Shown here piece by piece: positions 8,569-18,791 of a stretch of 54,415 nucleotides of DNA. The translations under genes were made by a program, and so were the position numbers. Source of the stretch: Bacteroidaceae bacterium. GTDB lineage: Bacteria > Bacteroidota > Bacteroidia > Bacteroidales > Bacteroidaceae. Each line of letters begins with the position of its first letter. The stretch's first letter is position 1. The notes beneath the pieces were generated by a model. It saw nothing but the letters and a program-made list of their open reading frames with translations. It searched no databases and was not told the DNA's origin. The stretch lies in contig JAGCYD010000073.1 of NCBI GenBank assembly GCA_017960985.1, positions 1 to 54,415 of the forward strand, given 5' to 3'.

Positions 8569-11500
8569 ATGAAGAAAATTTTTACACATCGGATGCGGAT
8601 GGCCATGATGCTGTTCGTTATCCTGTTCGGTTCCATCGCAACATGGGCACAAACCGAACAAATCTATTCGGGCTTTACCGCCACGGCAGGTACGGCTGGT
8701 TATACCAACCAAAGCTATGGTAATCTCGTTGATGGTAAGTTTACCAGTGCCTACTTCAGCAAGTGGTGTCTCTCAATGTCAAGTAAAATTCCACTTGAGA
8801 GTGCTGATAGTTGTGTGTACTGCGACTTTCAGGCTGATCAGGCCATTGCAGTGACAAAGTACATTCTGACCACAGGTGAGGACAATTCTACATACACAAA
8901 CCGTAATCCCAAGCGCTGGGCACTACAGGCAAAACTCAACTCGACTGATGAATGGGTAACCATCGATAGTATATATGATGGTGGAGGTTTGCAGAATGTG
9001 AACTACACCGATTATGAATTTACGCTCTCGAATCCAGGTACTTACCAGTATTTCCGTTTTATGGTGTTTGAGACACAGGGCGCAGGTACTCTGCAATTGA
9101 GCGAATTGCGTTTTAAGGGTCCCCTACAAACCGCTACACTCTCTGGAACGGGTACCGAAAGCGACCCCTTCATTATTGCCAATGTGGCTGGCTGGAACAC
9201 TTTTGTTTCCAATGTGAATGCTGGCAACGATGCCGATAAGTACTACAAACTGGCTGACGGATTTATTGATACTACGCCCATCGTGGTGATGGCTGGTACA
9301 AATGATAATCCCTTCACGGGCCATTTCAATGGCAACGGCAAAATACTGAATGTGAATATCAGTGGAACAGAGATAGGTGCAGCTCCTTTCCGTTACATCA
9401 ACGGGGCGACCATTGAGATGCTCACCGTTGCAGGAACTGTTACGAGCACGGCTTACCACGCAGCTGGTCTGGTGGGCATGTGTAAGGATGACAATGCAAA
9501 TGTTATCTCGAATTGCGATGTCCAGGTGAATGTCATTGCCTCTGGTTATGCTGGTGGTATCATTGGTCATGGCGGGAATGGAACTCTGACTATGTCTGGC
9601 TGTATCTATAGTGGCAATATTAGTAAATTCACAAGTTTTGCTGGTGGTCTGGTGGGTTGGTGCGATAATGTCACCATAACCATGACAAACTGCTTATTTA
9701 AGGGCTCGTTCTCGGCAGGTACCAATGGCAAATATCACCCCATTGCCTGCCACACGGCTAACACTTCTGCAACTGCCACTTGCACCAATGTATATTACAC
9801 AGGCGATGATGCAACGGCAGGCTCAAGCAATTGGGTGTCTGGTGCAAATGGTATCAAGGTAACCAGTTCGACGCCCACCAACACCATGTATCTAAAGTTG
9901 AATGCTGCTGACGGTAACTCCTACTATAGTGCCACAAGTGTTAGTGGCGTAGAGCCTTTTTATGAACTTACGGGTAGTGTAATACAGCCTATTCCCGTGG
10001 TGAAACTCTCTGACGGAAGCACGGTGAGCAGCAGTTGCTACACCGTCACTTATAGCGGTGACGGCACTACTTCTGGCAATTACTCCGTGAGCATCTCGGG
10101 CGTTTCCTCGAAAGGGTATGAAGGCACAACGACCATCAATTACGATGTAACTTACGAAAAGCCTACCAACCTTGCTGTTTCACTCACCTGTGCCCAACCT
10201 ACACAGGCCACAATCAGTTGGACGGAAAACGGCTCCGCCACACAATGGAAGATTTGTTTGAATGGCGATGAAACCAATGCCATTACGGTCAACTCCAATC
10301 CCTATACACTGACGGGACTTGAGGCAGATCATGGCTACAATGTAAAGGTGTGCGCCGTACGCGAATTGGGTGATAGCTATTGGACCAATGAAGTCTATTT
10401 CATGCCCACGGCAAAAGTGACAGTAGGTACGGGTACAGATACCCATTCTGAATTGCCACTCAATTGCTATTATAATTATAGTTTGACAGAGCAAATATTT
10501 ACGCCTGAAGAATTGGAAGGCAGCGTGAACGCAGGCAAGGCCATAGCGAGCATCGCTTTCTATTGTGCGAAAACTCCCGAATGTAATCTTGACATCTACA
10601 TTGTTCATACAGACAAGAGCAGTTTCAGTAGCGGTAGTGACTGGATTGTTCCCACAGTAGATGATAAGGTGTTCAGCGGAACGGTATCATTTCTCGCAGA
10701 GTCTTGGAAAGATATCACGCTTGATACTCCTTTCATATATGACGGAACCAGCAATATTGCTATTATTGTTGACAACAATACGGGAAGTTATACCTCGACA
10801 ACAAATTTCCTCGCCTATACAGCTACTGGTAATCAGGCGCTCTATATAAGGTCAGATGGTACTAACTACGACCCGATGTCGCCTGCTGTAAGTGGAACTC
10901 TGCTCGCGAAGAAGAATCAGATGCGCGTTCTCTTCGAGGATGCCCCATCCTGTATAAGGCCTACAGAGTTAACAGCCAGCGAGCTTGCTTATAACGATAA
11001 CACGGGAACCTATAGTGATACCATAACATGGACATCGAGTGCGGATGCGTGGAATCTCCGCTATAAATTGAAGGATGCCACGACTTGGACAACTGTAGCT
11101 GTTGCGAATACGCCCAGTTACCTGCTGACAGGTTTGGTACTTGCCTCCACCTATGAGGTGCAGGTGCAGACAGACTGTGGCAGCGGCAGTACCAGCGGCT
11201 GGACAAATTCCCTCTTACTTACCACACCCCTCTGCGGTGAGCCTGATAAAAATGACATCCGTTACGAACTGACTGACAGTTACGGTGACGGATGGAATGG
11301 CAACAAGATTCAGGTGGTACACCACAATTCTGGTATTGTGGTGGCAGAATTGACCATTGAAAGTGGTGACTCTGCAGAGGGTACAGTGGCCTTGTGCTGC
11401 GGTGAGGACTATGACTTCGTTTGGCTCAGTGGTAGCTTTGCTAGCGAATGTAGTTATGTTTTTTACGACATCAACGATGAGGAAATCTTCTCGGGTTCGG

Positions 11501-13539
11501 ATGCTTTGAGTGATACAGTTTCCTATACGATGGACTGTACCATAACCTCCTGTAAGAAACCTATGAACCTAAAGTTGGTTTCAACACCTGGTCCTAAGTC
11601 CGTAAAATTGCAGTGGACGCCAGGTACCAATGACCAGACCACATGGGATATTGCATACATGGCTGATGGTGAAGCCGACTTTACTCTTATTGAGGAAATT
11701 ACCAACAATCCCTACACTCTAACAGGTTTGGATCCCGAAACCGACTATACGGTGAAGGTTCGCGGCAATTGCGGTGGTGGCGATGTAAGCACATGGAGTA
11801 ACGAACTTACCTTTACAACCAATACTGCCACTCCCACTCCTCTAATTACAAATGTGGAAGTTGGACCTAACACTGCAGAAATTAGTTGGTTGGATTGGAC
11901 CGACGAGTATCAAGTACGCTATGCTCCTCTATCTGGAGGCATAACATTGACCGATGAGGCGTTGTTGCAATACGACAATGATAATTACTATTCACTTTAT
12001 GGCACATCATCTACAAATACATGGACATGGGGCGTGATGTATCCTGGAAACCTTGTGACGGGAAATGTGTTGACTGGAATCTCTATATATGAAAAAAGTA
12101 CCTACAACACGGAGGATATTACTATAAAAATCTATTCTGGTGGCGATAATGCTCCTGGCACTTTGCTTTATACCGAAACGGTGACACCCGAAGCCAACGA
12201 CGATTTCCATGACATCACATTTGCATCGCCCCAATTCATAGCCACAGGTCAGAATCTTTGGATTACACTTACAGAAACAGGAACCTATGTCATGGATGTT
12301 TGTGACGATGGCAGTGAAGTTAACAACCTATGGCTGTATGATGCTGATGACGATGAATGGACTGCTCTTAATGCTTCAGGAGTGGGTTGGATGATTCGTG
12401 GTAATATGGCAACCACAGACATTGATATAGACAACATGGCATGGACAACAATCACCTGCGATGAAGACACCTGCTTGTTGACAGGTCTGCAGACCGAAAC
12501 GGATTATATTTATCAAGTACGCGGAAACTATGGTGCTGATGGCTATAGTGCATGGACTACAGGATTTTTCATCACGACAAATGACAACCCTGTTGTTCAC
12601 AATGTGGAAGTGACTCCGTCAAATACTTCTGCCACTATCAGTTGGACGGGTTATAGCGACAGCTACAAGGTTCGCTATAGGAATCTGGCATACGAAAGCC
12701 TCCTCTCTACGAGTTTCAGTGATGATTTCGAAAGCGGTGATCTCGACAAATGGACTATTTTCCGCAACAATGAAGGTATTGACGAAACGGATTGGAGTAC
12801 AATAGAACCTGCTAACTACTTCTCCAGTACTACTGTCGAGGCTCATAGTGGAGACTATGTTGCCATGTCAAGGAGTTGGTATAGTAACACTGAATATGAT
12901 GTAGAAAATTGGCTCATCTCACCTGCCATCCCACATACTGGAAAGCTGACCTATTGGGCGATGGGCGATGCTGGTTATCCTGAGCATTATGATGTTTATG
13001 TTTCCACAACCACCAATGACATCAATGAATTTGTAAAAGTTTATGAACCCGATGATGTTACGGATTCATGGACGAAACATACCGTCGATTTGAGTAGCTA
13101 TAATGGAGCTATGGGCTATATTGCCTTCTGCAATGCGGATTACGACAAAGATTATCTACTTGTCGATGATGTTGTTGTTGCTGTTTCAGAAAGCACTCCT
13201 GCTGGTGATTGGCAGGAAATCAATACTACGGCATCTTCGATAGAATTGACAGGATTGACAAGCGATGTAGAGTATGAGTATCAGATTATCGGCATTAAGG
13301 CGGGTCAGCCTAATTCAGAAACCAATATTGCCACCTTCAAGACGACGAAAACAAGTTTCGACCTGAATGGTGATGGTAGGTTGGATGGTGCCGATGTGAA
13401 GAGTTTGGCCGATATCGTTGTTGGCAATCTCAATGCTTCCAGCTATCCGATGAGTACCATTGATATAAACAACGATGGCGTTATTACAATTGCCGACATT
13501 ACGGCTCTGGTGAACAAGATTCTCAATATAGTGCCATAA
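8569..13539 (+). CDS. Large secreted multidomain adhesin-like protein with Fn3, cleaved-adhesin and dockerin-like modules
   Basis: The 1656-residue protein has a signal peptide (to about residue 28), a discoidin-like beta domain (about 30-185) and a GLUG-type repeat region (about 190-420). Several fibronectin type III modules follow (starts near 530, 800, 985 and 1090) with TLTGL and YTVKVRGNCG signatures, and a YGDGWNGN segment lies near 905. Next comes a choice-of-anchor/cleaved-adhesin domain (DDFESGDLDKW to DYLLVDDVVV, about 1385-1540). The C-terminus carries two Ca2+-binding loops, DLNGDGRLDGADV and DINNDGVITIADI, in a dockerin type I arrangement. No type IX sorting tail and no lipobox are visible. 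The mixture suggests extracellular binding or matrix function; ligand and anchor are unknown. It stands alone between its own promoter and terminator. Confidence 0.85.
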   Translation: MKKIFTHRMRMAMMLFVILFGSIATWAQTEQIYSGFTATAGTAGYTNQSYGNLVDGKFTSAYFSKWCLSMSSKIPLESADSCVYCDFQADQAIAVTKYILTTGEDNSTYTNRNPKRWALQAKLNSTDEWVTIDSIYDGGGLQNVNYTDYEFTLSNPGTYQYFRFMVFETQGAGTLQLSELRFKGPLQTATLSGTGTESDPFIIANVAGWNTFVSNVNAGNDADKYYKLADGFIDTTPIVVMAGTNDNPFTGHFNGNGKILNVNISGTEIGAAPFRYINGATIEMLTVAGTVTSTAYHAAGLVGMCKDDNANVISNCDVQVNVIASGYAGGIIGHGGNGTLTMSGCIYSGNISKFTSFAGGLVGWCDNVTITMTNCLFKGSFSAGTNGKYHPIACHTANTSATATCTNVYYTGDDATAGSSNWVSGANGIKVTSSTPTNTMYLKLNAADGNSYYSATSVSGVEPFYELTGSVIQPIPVVKLSDGSTVSSSCYTVTYSGDGTTSGNYSVSISGVSSKGYEGTTTINYDVTYEKPTNLAVSLTCAQPTQATISWTENGSATQWKICLNGDETNAITVNSNPYTLTGLEADHGYNVKVCAVRELGDSYWTNEVYFMPTAKVTVGTGTDTHSELPLNCYYNYSLTEQIFTPEELEGSVNAGKAIASIAFYCAKTPECNLDIYIVHTDKSSFSSGSDWIVPTVDDKVFSGTVSFLAESWKDITLDTPFIYDGTSNIAIIVDNNTGSYTSTTNFLAYTATGNQALYIRSDGTNYDPMSPAVSGTLLAKKNQMRVLFEDAPSCIRPTELTASELAYNDNTGTYSDTITWTSSADAWNLRYKLKDATTWTTVAVANTPSYLLTGLVLASTYEVQVQTDCGSGSTSGWTNSLLLTTPLCGEPDKNDIRYELTDSYGDGWNGNKIQVVHHNSGIVVAELTIESGDSAEGTVALCCGEDYDFVWLSGSFASECSYVFYDINDEEIFSGSDALSDTVSYTMDCTITSCKKPMNLKLVSTPGPKSVKLQWTPGTNDQTTWDIAYMADGEADFTLIEEITNNPYTLTGLDPETDYTVKVRGNCGGGDVSTWSNELTFTTNTATPTPLITNVEVGPNTAEISWLDWTDEYQVRYAPLSGGITLTDEALLQYDNDNYYSLYGTSSTNTWTWGVMYPGNLVTGNVLTGISIYEKSTYNTEDITIKIYSGGDNAPGTLLYTETVTPEANDDFHDITFASPQFIATGQNLWITLTETGTYVMDVCDDGSEVNNLWLYDADDDEWTALNASGVGWMIRGNMATTDIDIDNMAWTTITCDEDTCLLTGLQTETDYIYQVRGNYGADGYSAWTTGFFITTNDNPVVHNVEVTPSNTSATISWTGYSDSYKVRYRNLAYESLLSTSFSDDFESGDLDKWTIFRNNEGIDETDWSTIEPANYFSSTTVEAHSGDYVAMSRSWYSNTEYDVENWLISPAIPHTGKLTYWAMGDAGYPEHYDVYVSTTTNDINEFVKVYEPDDVTDSWTKHTVDLSSYNGAMGYIAFCNADYDKDYLLVDDVVVAVSESTPAGDWQEINTTASSIELTGLTSDVEYEYQIIGIKAGQPNSETNIATFKTTKTSFDLNGDGRLDGADVKSLADIVVGNLNASSYPMSTIDINNDGVITIADITALVNKILNIVP

Positions 13540-13590
13540 CAGGAAGACTTGAGGCCAAGTATGATAGTGGGATAACCCCACAATAAGAAT

Positions 13591-13632
13591 GAGTGGCGGC
13601 TACATTGTTTGATGCGGTCGCCACTCATTTTA
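13591..13632 (+). terminator. Terminator after the adhesin-like gene
   Basis: GAGTGGCG (13591-13598) pairs with CGCCACTC (13619-13626) across a 20-base loop, followed by a T-rich run to about 13652. Confidence 0.75.
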
Positions 13633-13654
13633 TAACTTTTTTTAAAACTTTCCT

Positions 13655-13686
13655 TTTGGCAATCACGCCCGAAAGCCGTATTTTTG
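13655..13686 (+). promoter_or_regulatory. Consensus promoter of the Bat cluster
   Basis: TTTG at 13655-13658, 20-bp spacer, TATTTTTG at 13679-13686; moxR starts 32 bp further on. Confidence 0.85.
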
Positions 13687-13718
13687 TGTCGCATTAAACA
13701 CATAGACATCTTATTAGT

Positions 13719-14714
13719 ATGGCAGAATCAATCGACATCCGCGAACTAAACGAGCGGATTGAACGCCAAAGCGCGTTCCTGACAAACCTGACCACGGGAA
13801 TGGCTCAGGTGATAGTAGGGCAGAAACATCTTGTAGAATCCCTGTTAATCGGACTGCTTAGCGACGGTCATGTTTTGCTTGAGGGTGTTCCGGGATTGGC
13901 CAAGACACAGGCCATCAAAACTTTGGCTGGTCTCGTTGATGGTAAGTTCAGTCGTATTCAGTTTACCCCCGACCTCTTGCCTGCCGATGTGATCGGTACG
14001 ATGATATATAGTCAGAAGGACGAGAAATTTGTTGTGGAACAAGGTCCAGTGTTTGCCAACTTCGTGCTGGCAGACGAAATCAACCGTGCTCCAGCAAAGG
14101 TGCAGTCGGCATTGCTGGAGTCGATGCAGGAGCGTCAGGTCACAATCGGCAAGAAGACCTATAAGTTGCCCGACCCCTTCCTCGTTCTCGCCACCCAGAA
14201 CCCCATCGAGCAGGAAGGAACCTATCCCTTGCCCGAGGCACAGGTGGACCGTTTTATGCTGAAAGTCGTCATCGGCTATCCGAAACTCGAAGAGGAAAAG
14301 AAGATTATCCGTATGAACATCGGTGGCGACCGCGACGAGGTGCGTCCCATTTTGAAGACCGATGATATTAAGGCCGCTCGCGAGGTAGTGCGTCAGGTTT
14401 ATCTCGACGAAAAGATAGAACAGTATATCACAGATATCGTCTTTGCTACACGCTATCCCGAGAAGTATGGGTTGAAGGAATTGAAGGATTATATCGAATT
14501 CGGTGGTTCGCCCCGTGCTAGCATCAACCTTGCTTTGGCTGCTCGTGCTTATGCCTTCATCAAGCATCGTGGTTATGTCATTCCCGAGGATGTACGCGCT
14601 GTGGCACACGATGTCCTGCGCCACCGTATAGGCCTGACCTATGAGGCGGAGGCAAACAATGTAACCAGCGAGGAAATCATTAGCCAGATAATCAATAAGG
14701 TAGAAGTACCTTAA
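13719..14714 (+). CDS. MoxR-family AAA+ ATPase
   Basis: The 331-residue protein carries Walker A GVPGLAKT at residues 56-63, the Walker B/sensor block LADEINRAPAK and ATQNPIEQEGTYPLPEAQ DRF segments typical of MoxR ATPases. MoxR proteins act as chaperone-like ATPases that mature partner proteins, usually the VWA-domain products encoded beside them. It is the first gene of the Bat cluster, and its stop codon shares one base with the next start (TAATG), so translation is probably coupled. Confidence 0.95.
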   Translation: MAESIDIRELNERIERQSAFLTNLTTGMAQVIVGQKHLVESLLIGLLSDGHVLLEGVPGLAKTQAIKTLAGLVDGKFSRIQFTPDLLPADVIGTMIYSQKDEKFVVEQGPVFANFVLADEINRAPAKVQSALLESMQERQVTIGKKTYKLPDPFLVLATQNPIEQEGTYPLPEAQVDRFMLKVVIGYPKLEEEKKIIRMNIGGDRDEVRPILKTDDIKAAREVVRQVYLDEKIEQYITDIVFATRYPEKYGLKELKDYIEFGGSPRASINLALAARAYAFIKHRGYVIPEDVRAVAHDVLRHRIGLTYEAEANNVTSEEIISQIINKVEVP

Positions 14715-15583
14715 TGGAGACATCAGAAATCCTTAAAAGGGTCCGTCAGATTGAAATAAAGACACGCGGCCTTTCCAGTAATATCTTTGCAGGCGAATAT
14801 CATTCAGCCTTCAAGGGTAGGGGTATGGCCTTTTCCGAAGTCCGTGAGTACCAGTACGGCGACGACATACGCGACATCGAGTGGAATGTCACTGCACGCT
14901 TCAACAAACCTTATGTAAAAGTGTTCGAAGAAGAACGCGAACTGACGGTGATGCTCCTGATAGATGTCAGCGGAAGTTTGCACTTCGGCACACAAAAGCA
15001 GATGAAGAAGGATATGGTGACAGAGATTGCTGCCACGCTAGCCTTCTCCGCCATTCAGAATAACGATAAGATTGGCGTAATCTTCTTCTCCGACCATATA
15101 GAGAAGTTTATACCGCCCAAGAAAGGCCGTAAGCATATCCTTTATATCATTCGTGAACTGCTCGACTTCCATGCCGAGAGTAAGCATACCGATGTCGGTC
15201 AGGCTGTGCAATATCTGACTCAGGCATTGAAACGGCGTTGTACGGCATTTGTGCTGAGCGACTTCATGGACCAGAAGGATTTCCGTCAGCCCCTGACGAT
15301 TGCCAACCGCAAACACGATGTGGTTGCCATTCAGGTCTATGACCGCCGTATTGCCGACCTTCCCAATGTTGGACTGATGAAGGTCAAGGATGCAGAGACG
15401 GGGGCAGAGCGCTTTATCGACACAAGCAGTGCCGATATCCGTCGCGCTCAGGCTGCATGGTGGCGAAAGAAATCCGACTATCTACGCGATACTTTCACCC
15501 GTAGCAATGTTGATAGTGTCAGCGTCCGTACCGACCAAGACTATGTCGGAGCGCTGATGAACCTTTTCGCAAAACGAAGTTAA
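14714..15583 (+). CDS. DUF58 domain protein of the Bat cluster
   Basis: The 289-residue protein shows the DUF58 signature: GRGMAFSEVREYQYGDDIRDIEWN near the N-terminus, followed by a VWA-like core with a metal-site motif DVSGS in LLIDVSGSLHFG. There is no membrane segment. DUF58 genes next to moxR and VWA genes form a conserved unit in Bacteroidetes, and the DUF58 protein is thought to be a partner of the MoxR ATPase. Its biochemical role is not settled. It overlaps moxR by one base and is 10 bp from the next gene. Confidence 0.92.
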   Translation: METSEILKRVRQIEIKTRGLSSNIFAGEYHSAFKGRGMAFSEVREYQYGDDIRDIEWNVTARFNKPYVKVFEEERELTVMLLIDVSGSLHFGTQKQMKKDMVTEIAATLAFSAIQNNDKIGVIFFSDHIEKFIPPKKGRKHILYIIRELLDFHAESKHTDVGQAVQYLTQALKRRCTAFVLSDFMDQKDFRQPLTIANRKHDVVAIQVYDRRIADLPNVGLMKVKDAETGAERFIDTSSADIRRAQAAWWRKKSDYLRDTFTRSNVDSVSVRTDQDYVGALMNLFAKRS

Positions 15584-15593
15584 GCCATCGGAT

Positions 15594-16721
15594 ATGAAAC
15601 GCATATACCTATTTCTTATAGCCCTCATCGGCACTCTCCATTCTCCACTCTCCACTCTCCACTTTTCTATGGGGTCTTCTCTTTTTGCTCAGGTCAGCGT
15701 TGAGGCTCGCATCGACAGTCTTCAGATTCTTATCGGGCAGCAGACGGGCATTACGCTGGAGGTTAGTTGTGGCGCGAAGCAACTGGTGGAACTCCCCGTT
15801 TTCCAGTCGGGACAGATGATGACAGGAGGCGTAGAAGTGGTTTCCATGACTGCGGCAGATACCACGAAACTGAACGACGGCAAGCGTATGACTGTCAGTC
15901 GAAAATATATTATCACCTCTTTCGATGTCGAACCATTGGGAGATACCCTGTTCAGCATACCGCCTTTGAAAGTAAAGGTTGACGGAAAGGAATATCTCTC
16001 CAAGAACCTGGCGCTCAAGGTCTATTCAATGGATGTTGATACGGTGCATGTCGATCGTTATTGTGGCCCGAAAGATGTGATGAATGCTCCTTTTGCTTGG
16101 GAAGACTGGCGAATGGTTGTCTGGAGCAGCATTCTGTTTGTCCTACTTTGTATTTGCATTGTGGTGATGGCGGTTTCGTTGTACACAGGCAAACCTATCA
16201 TTCGCATTGTGCGTCGGAAACCAAAGGAGCCGGCTCACAAGGTAGCCCTTTCCGAGATAGAGAAGATAAAGTCGGAACGCACCTGGGCACAGGAGGATTC
16301 CAAGGAGTATTATACGCAACTGACGGATACACTCCGTACCTATATCCAGAATCGTTACGGCTTCAATGCTATGGAAATGACGAGTGGAGAAATTGTCGAG
16401 CGGTTAATGGATGCCAATGATGAAGATACACTCAACGACCTTCGTGAACTTTTCCAGACGGCAGACCTTGTGAAGTTCGCCAAGTGGACAACGCTGATTA
16501 ACGAGAACGATGCAAACCTGATGACGGCTCTGGAATATATCAACCAGACCAAACAGGAAGTTGACCCGAACCAGAAGCCGGAAGAGATAATCATTACACC
16601 CGAGCAGAGACGGCAGCGTGCCACCATCTGGACACTTCGCATTCTGATAGGTGTCGGCAGTATTGTTTCTATCGCACTCGTCGTTTGGATTATATATCGC
16701 ATCATTGACCTGCTAAGATAA
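15594..16721 (+). CDS. BatD-like membrane protein of the Bat cluster
   Basis: This 375-residue protein has a signal peptide, a periplasmic beta-rich part resembling the N-terminal region of BatD (IDSLQILIGQQTGITLEV; FSIPPLKVKVDG), a membrane segment near residues 178-202, a cytoplasmic helical part (DTLRTYIQNRYGFNAMEM) and a C-terminal membrane helix (about 350-373). The same place in other Bacteroidetes Bat clusters is taken by a similar unnamed gene. Its signal-peptide codons hold four 7-bp repeats (15633-15660). The exact role is unknown; a place in the periplasmic Bat complex is an inference from context. Confidence 0.75.
   Translation: MKRIYLFLIALIGTLHSPLSTLHFSMGSSLFAQVSVEARIDSLQILIGQQTGITLEVSCGAKQLVELPVFQSGQMMTGGVEVVSMTAADTTKLNDGKRMTVSRKYIITSFDVEPLGDTLFSIPPLKVKVDGKEYLSKNLALKVYSMDVDTVHVDRYCGPKDVMNAPFAWEDWRMVVWSSILFVLLCICIVVMAVSLYTGKPIIRIVRRKPKEPAHKVALSEIEKIKSERTWAQEDSKEYYTQLTDTLRTYIQNRYGFNAMEMTSGEIVERLMDANDEDTLNDLRELFQTADLVKFAKWTTLINENDANLMTALEYINQTKQEVDPNQKPEEIIITPEQRRQRATIWTLRILIGVGSIVSIALVVWIIYRIIDLLR
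15633..15660 (+). repeat. Four 7-bp tandem repeats inside a signal-peptide coding region
   Basis: ACTCTCC, ATTCTCC, ACTCTCC, ACTCTCC. Because 7 is not a multiple of 3, gain or loss of one unit would shift the reading frame of the 15594 gene. Confidence 0.85.
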
Positions 16722-16723
16722 AT

Positions 16724-16757
16724 GTAAATTGTCAAATTGTAAAATCGTCCAGTTGTG
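16724..16757 (+). repeat. 8-bp repeats in the spacer before batA, running into its GTG start
   Basis: After a 7-base unit GTAAATT come GTCAAATT, GTAAAATC and GTCCAGTT, then the batA start codon GTG at 16755. The spacer is nothing but this repeat. Confidence 0.55.
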
Positions 16758-17753
16758 AGTTTCGCCAGTCCTGCATATTTGTTCCTGCTGATACTGATTG
16801 TACCGTATGTCGTATGGTATCTTCTCTATTATCGTCGATCTCATCCTGTTTTACAGGTGAGCAGCACCGATGCTTTCCGCTTCACTCGTCACGGATGGAA
16901 GGAGTATCTTGTCCATGCGCCATTCCTGCTCCGACTTGCCTGCTGCGCTTTGTTGATTATAGCTTTGGCACGCCCACAGACGACAAACAATTGGAAGCAG
17001 ACCGATGTAGAGGGTATCGACATCATGCTTTGTATGGATGTTTCCACCTCGATGTTGGCCGAGGACCTTCGCCCTAATCGTGTGAAAGCAGCGCGTGAAG
17101 TGGCGATTGAGTTTATTTCCGGTCGCCCCAACGACAATATTGGACTAACTTTGTTTGCGGGCGAAGCATTTACCCAGTGTCCGATGACGGTGGACCATGC
17201 CGTGCTCATCAATATGTTACAGGGAATGCAGTGTGACATGACTGCCAAGGGTATGATAGAGGACGGAACGGCCATCGGTATGGGATTGGCCAGTGCCGTA
17301 GCCCGATTGAAGGACAGCAAGGCCAAGAGCAAGGTTATCATTCTGCTGACGGACGGCTCCAACAACCGAGGTGACATAAGTCCCCTGACGGCAGCCGAGA
17401 TAGCCAAGAGTTTTGGCATACGCGTATATACCATCGGAGTCGGAACCAACGGACTTGCCCGTTACCCGATGCCTGTGGCAGGTGGTGTGCAGTATATACA
17501 GGTGCCTGTAGAGATTGACACCAAGACCCTGCAAGGCATTGCTAGTAAGACCGATGGCGAATACTATCGTGCTAAAGACACCAAGAGTCTGCACGAAGTA
17601 TATCGAGAGATAGACCAACTGGAAAAGACCAAACTCAATGTGAAGAAGTTCAGCAAGCGTTACGAGGCATTCCTTCCCTTTGCCCTCGGTGCGATTCTTG
17701 CCCTCCTTTTGGAAATACTCCTTCGTGTAACGATACTAAAAAGAATACCCTAA
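16755..17753 (+). CDS. batA: BatA, VWA-domain membrane protein
   Basis: The 332-residue protein has two N-terminal membrane segments, a von Willebrand A domain with the MIDAS motif DVSTS at residues 95-99 and the TDGSNNRGD block, and a C-terminal membrane helix. In Bacteroides fragilis the Bat proteins support aerotolerance; BatA and BatB are thought to sit in the inner membrane with their VWA domains in the periplasm. The start is GTG 16755, directly after a short repeat; no earlier ATG fits. batB follows after 9 bp. Confidence 0.92.
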   Translation: MSFASPAYLFLLILIVPYVVWYLLYYRRSHPVLQVSSTDAFRFTRHGWKEYLVHAPFLLRLACCALLIIALARPQTTNNWKQTDVEGIDIMLCMDVSTSMLAEDLRPNRVKAAREVAIEFISGRPNDNIGLTLFAGEAFTQCPMTVDHAVLINMLQGMQCDMTAKGMIEDGTAIGMGLASAVARLKDSKAKSKVIILLTDGSNNRGDISPLTAAEIAKSFGIRVYTIGVGTNGLARYPMPVAGGVQYIQVPVEIDTKTLQGIASKTDGEYYRAKDTKSLHEVYREIDQLEKTKLNVKKFSKRYEAFLPFALGAILALLLEILLRVTILKRIP

Positions 17754-17762
17754 AGACTTTGT

Positions 17763-18791
17763 ATGTTCAGATTTGAAAACCCACAATATCTCTATCTGTT
17801 AGTCGTACTTCCTGTACTGGCGGCGCTATTCTATTATAGCAACTATCGTCGCACGAAGCGCCTGAAGGCTTATGGAGACCTCGACTTGTTACGGGAACTG
17901 ATGATTGATGTCTCCGTTTGGCGACCGCAGGTGAAGATGTGGCTTTTATTGTTGGCATTGGCCTGCCTGATTGTTGCTGCTGCCCGTCCGCAGTACGGAA
18001 CGAAGATAGACACCACCGAACGCAACGGCATCGAAGCCATCATTGCGATGGATGTATCCAACTCCATGTTGGCCAACGATGTGCGTCCCAGCCGTTTGGA
18101 CAAAGCCAAGATGCTTGTGTCCAATATGGTTGATGACATGAAGGACGACCAGGTGGGACTGATAGTCTATGCCGGTCAGGCTTTCGTACAGTTGCCCATT
18201 ACCAACGACTATGTATCGGCCAAGATGTTCCTCGAAACCATTTCGCCCTCGATGATAAATGTGCAGGGTACGGACATCGCCACAGCCATCGACCTCGGTG
18301 TACGAAGTTTCACCCAGAAGAGGGATGTGTCGCGTGCTATATTTCTTATTACCGACGGCGAAGACAACGAGGGTGGGGCAGTGGAAGCTGCCAAGGAGGC
18401 AGCCAAGAAAGGCATACATGTCTATGTCCTCGGCGTAGGAAGTCCCGATGGCGCACATATTCCCATTCCGGGCACCACACAGTATTTCATCGACGAAGAG
18501 GGCAATGCCGTCGTTTCCCGTCTCAACGAGGAAATGTGCCGTCAGATTGCACAGGCAGGTCGTGGCGCCTACATCTATGTCGATAACAGCAGTTCGGCAC
18601 AGAAGGAACTCTCCCACTATGTCGAGAAGTTGGCAAAAGCCAAGTTGGAAAGTCAGATATACAGCGAATACGACGAACAGTTTCAGGGCTTCCTGCTCCT
18701 TGCCCTCCTGTTCCTCTTCCTCGACATCTGTCTGCTCGAGCGCAAGAACCATATCCTCCGCAACTTCCATCTGTTTAAGAAAGAAAAATGA
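17763..18791 (+). CDS. batB: BatB, VWA-domain membrane protein
   Basis: A paralogue of BatA: 342 residues, an FENPQYLYLL start typical of the family, two N-terminal membrane segments, MIDAS motif DVSNS at residues 97-101, a TDGEDNEGG block and a C-terminal membrane helix followed by a basic tail. It is likely to pair with BatA in the membrane complex. The last four bases overlap the batC start (ATGA), indicating coupled translation. Confidence 0.93.
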   Translation: MFRFENPQYLYLLVVLPVLAALFYYSNYRRTKRLKAYGDLDLLRELMIDVSVWRPQVKMWLLLLALACLIVAAARPQYGTKIDTTERNGIEAIIAMDVSNSMLANDVRPSRLDKAKMLVSNMVDDMKDDQVGLIVYAGQAFVQLPITNDYVSAKMFLETISPSMINVQGTDIATAIDLGVRSFTQKRDVSRAIFLITDGEDNEGGAVEAAKEAAKKGIHVYVLGVGSPDGAHIPIPGTTQYFIDEEGNAVVSRLNEEMCRQIAQAGRGAYIYVDNSSSAQKELSHYVEKLAKAKLESQIYSEYDEQFQGFLLLALLFLFLDICLLERKNHILRNFHLFKKEK

